From: Aliidiomarina sp. B3213
GTDB lineage: Bacteria > Pseudomonadota > Gammaproteobacteria > Enterobacterales > Alteromonadaceae
Direction of reading: 5' to 3'
NCBI RefSeq assembly: GCF_003290085.1
Contig: NZ_QMKJ01000001.1
Coordinates: 1-64,000, forward strand
DNA length: 64,000 nucleotides
Notes under the pieces: generated by a model
Seen by the model: only the letters and a program-made list of their open reading frames with translations
Database searches by the model: none
Told to the model about the DNA's origin: nothing
Part shown: in pieces, positions 62,198 to 64,000 of the stretch
Position numbering within the stretch: the stretch's first letter is position 1
How the letters are laid out: each line of letters begins with the position of its first letter
Program-made: the position numbers and the translations under genes

Positions 62198-63699
62198 GAT
62201 ACGTTTTCATACTCATTTTCGGAGTAATGTCTTTGGTTGGTTGTGCTCAGCTTGGCGACTCTTATCAAGAGGCCGCTAGTGAATCCTCACAGCGCATAGC
62301 CCAGGCTAGGGCGACACAATCTTCAGCTCCTGAGACTGCCAATGTGGTGCGTGCGCAAGGGTATTTCGTTCCTCCTTTGAATTTACCGGAACGTGAAGGA
62401 CCGTCGTGGATGGGCTTACCGGTTCAATTTGTCTTTGATGGATATCCTCTAGGACGAGCATTGAACGACTTACTGGCACCAGAAGGGGTGAGTGTAAGGC
62501 TCTTGGATGACATTGATGTCACCACGCCTATTTCCCTTCGGCATGAAGGTACGGTCGGAGAAGCATTGCAGCAAATTGGATTAATGACCGGCTTTTCGTA
62601 TGTGGCAGAGGACCGTTTAGTGACTTGGCGGCAATACGAAATAGCAGAGTTTGATGTGGCTTTTTTAGCTGGCGTAACCAACTTTTTCCTGGGCGAGGAC
62701 GATTCCTCTTCAAGCTCCACCAATAATACCTCCGGTAATCAGGTTGTTGTTTCCGGAGCAGGCGTTAATGACGATAGCGCTCAATATCTAAATTTTACTA
62801 GCGAGGCGTTGTCGGTATGGGAAGACTTAGAACATGCGCTTACGTTGCTGCTTTCCGAAGACGGATCTTTGTCTATTAATCAGAGCTCCACCTCTGTTCT
62901 TGTCCGGGATCTGCCGCAACACGTCCAACTTGTGCGCGAGTACTTGCTACAACAAAATGAGCGGCTCACGCGGCAAGTCGCTATCGACATCCAAGTGATT
63001 GATGTCACGTTTACCAATGATAATCAGACAGGTATTGATTGGTCTCTGGTGTATGAAGCGACAGGGGGAGAACAGGTTCTAAACCTCTTTCAAAATGGTT
63101 TGAATCAATTTATTGGTGAGCAACAAGGTTTATCTATAACACGAAATTCGGGACGCTATGCGGGCTCAGAGGTTTTGTTAAGTGCCCTTCGTCAACAAGG
63201 CGTGGTCGAGGTTAATAACCACCCTCGGATGGTTTCTATAAACAATCAAATATCTAAAGTCGTGTTGGAAGAAAATGTCACCTATTTGGCTTCGGCTGGA
63301 AGCAGTTCAACTGCAAATGTTGGCTCAAGCGACTTGCTTATCCCTGGTGTGGTTCGCACTGGATTCGAATTATTTGTACTGCCTAAAATTTCTAACCAAC
63401 AGGTGTTATTACAGGTCTCTACCAGCTTGAGTGATTTGTTGGGTATTGAAGAAATCACCTCGGGTGAAACCACCATTCAAACGCCGCAAACAACGCGTAA
63501 GAAATTCTTCATGAAGTCTCTTGTTGGCAATGAACAAACACTGCTTATCTCCGGTTTAAAAAGTGGAAAGCGACATTGGCAAAGTAAACAGGGATTTTTG
63601 CCTTGGCTGTTTGGCGGCAGTCAAACCGACCAAAGCCAGCGCACGGAAACTATTGTATTGCTTACGCCCAGAATCTTACCTACGGGAGCAATATTGTGA
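62194..63699 (+). CDS. pilN: PilN-family type IVb pilus outer-membrane secretin, lipoprotein
   Basis: The 501-residue lipoprotein has the signal ending SLVGC (Cys17), an N-terminal secretin/TonB-short domain (GLPVQFVFDGYPLGRALNDLL, about 72; DVTTPISLRHEGTVGEALQQI), a Ser/Thr/Asn-rich loop (about 169-180) and the secretin core (VAIDIQVIDVTFTNDNQTGIDWSLVY near 265; VVEVNNHPRMVSINNQ near 335; LLTPRILP at the end). This layout is that of PilN/BfpB-type secretins and not of MshL or PilQ. It should form the outer-membrane pore of a type IVb pilus. Confidence 0.78.
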   Translation: MRYVFILIFGVMSLVGCAQLGDSYQEAASESSQRIAQARATQSSAPETANVVRAQGYFVPPLNLPEREGPSWMGLPVQFVFDGYPLGRALNDLLAPEGVSVRLLDDIDVTTPISLRHEGTVGEALQQIGLMTGFSYVAEDRLVTWRQYEIAEFDVAFLAGVTNFFLGEDDSSSSSTNNTSGNQVVVSGAGVNDDSAQYLNFTSEALSVWEDLEHALTLLLSEDGSLSINQSSTSVLVRDLPQHVQLVREYLLQQNERLTRQVAIDIQVIDVTFTNDNQTGIDWSLVYEATGGEQVLNLFQNGLNQFIGEQQGLSITRNSGRYAGSEVLLSALRQQGVVEVNNHPRMVSINNQISKVVLEENVTYLASAGSSSTANVGSSDLLIPGVVRTGFELFVLPKISNQQVLLQVSTSLSDLLGIEEITSGETTIQTPQTTRKKFFMKSLVGNEQTLLISGLKSGKRHWQSKQGFLPWLFGGSQTDQSQRTETIVLLTPRILPTGAIL

Positions 63700-64000
63700 G
63701 CGCAGCTATCGCCATTCCAATAAAGAGAATGAAAAGCTCACAGGCTTTTAAACAAGCCAAAGCGCACTTTCCAGATGGTGTTGGAGGTGTATTTCGCTTA
63801 CCTCAGGAAAAATGGCTTATTGCGACTGATTTTCCGTTAAGTCGCACATTTCTTATGTGGTGGAAATCATTACTGACCAGCAACTGTGCATATATAGAAG
63901 CCTATGGACCGCAAGTTTTATGGGTTGTGGTGCGAGATTCGAAGCTGCAAGTCGTTTATTTAGGCTCGTATGAACACGCAGAAGTGCTTATGACCAACGG
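63696..64000 (+). CDS. Probable type IVb pilus accessory protein (PilO-like), partial
   Basis: A GTG at 63696 overlapping the secretin stop (GTGA) opens a frame of at least 101 codons that runs off the window. It contains GVGGVFRLPQEKWLIATDFPL and LWVVVRDSKLQVVYLGSYEHAEVL, a beta-strand-rich start. Position directly after a pilN-type secretin suggests PilO, but I cannot recognise a decisive motif in this fragment. Confidence 0.45.
   Translation, partial: MSAAIAIPIKRMKSSQAFKQAKAHFPDGVGGVFRLPQEKWLIATDFPLSRTFLMWWKSLLTSNCAYIEAYGPQVLWVVVRDSKLQVVYLGSYEHAEVLMTN

Noticed and set aside
61829-63699. MSHA pilus (mshK-mshL) genes
   Set aside because: The secretin is a PilN-type lipoprotein and its partner has a TcpQ-like domain; the neighbours do not fit an msh operon.

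Overview
The window is a continuous stretch of chromosome from a gammaproteobacterium. The gene order mnmC-fabB-pdxB-asd-fimV-truA-accD-folC-dedD-cvpA-purF, the FldB flavodoxin and YfcL homologues, and the marine-type surface-glycan genes point to the Alteromonadales, probably Idiomarinaceae. The family-level placement is inference from gene content, not from a computed tree.

Layout. (1) 1-994: the 3' end of a 5S rRNA gene (end of an rRNA operon), its terminator, a 227-bp tandem repeat of about 2.3 copies full of hairpins, and a gene-free leader. (2) 995-22470: a surface-glycan biosynthesis island. It begins with pseF-pseG-pseI-pseH (pseudaminic acid). A five-gene acyl-activation/reduction cassette follows (SDR, acyl carrier protein, AMP ligase, LuxE-like, LuxC-like), then a DegT aminotransferase, a WbqC-like protein, a TauD-like oxygenase, two sulfotransferases and a WecF-like transferase. 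After that come a CgeB-like glycosyltransferase, a 3-amino-3,6-dideoxyhexose module (ketoisomerase, acetyltransferase, aminotransferase), two CDP-glycerol glycerophosphotransferase family proteins, a TagD-like glycerol-3-phosphate cytidylyltransferase and a GT2 enzyme. (3) 22628-22747: tRNA-Trp with its own strong promoter. (4) 22751-47629: mostly housekeeping genes: rimI, holD, serB, ytjB, a TatD nuclease, an S9 peptidase, miaE, lpxH, ppiB, a LOG protein, cysS, an M17 aminopeptidase, a thioesterase, deoD, a ZnuD-like zinc receptor divergent from an M28 peptidase, fldB, yfcL, mnmC, fabB, pdxB and asd. (5) 47795-56552: fimV/hubP to purF. (6) 56583-61804: a TraB/GumN protein, astB and topA. (7) 61829-64000: the start of a type IVb pilus operon (TcpQ-domain protein, PilN secretin, probable PilO) that runs off the window.

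How the parts fit. The island genes are packed head to tail, many with 4-nt start/stop overlaps, so the glycan enzymes are probably made as a few long transcripts. Together they could make a nonulosonic acid with an unusual acyl group, plus an amino-dideoxyhexose, sulfate and glycerol-phosphate decorations. Whether these end up on flagellin, lipopolysaccharide or a capsule cannot be read from this window, because no flagellin, Wzx/Wzy or export gene is present. The island lies exactly between the rRNA operon and tRNA-Trp.

The most interesting observations are the nonulosonic-acid/ACP/LuxE/LuxC cassette, the near-perfect Zur-type box shared by the zinc receptor and the M28 peptidase, the tandem repeat downstream of 5S, and a 9-bp hairpin that abuts the pdxB start codon.
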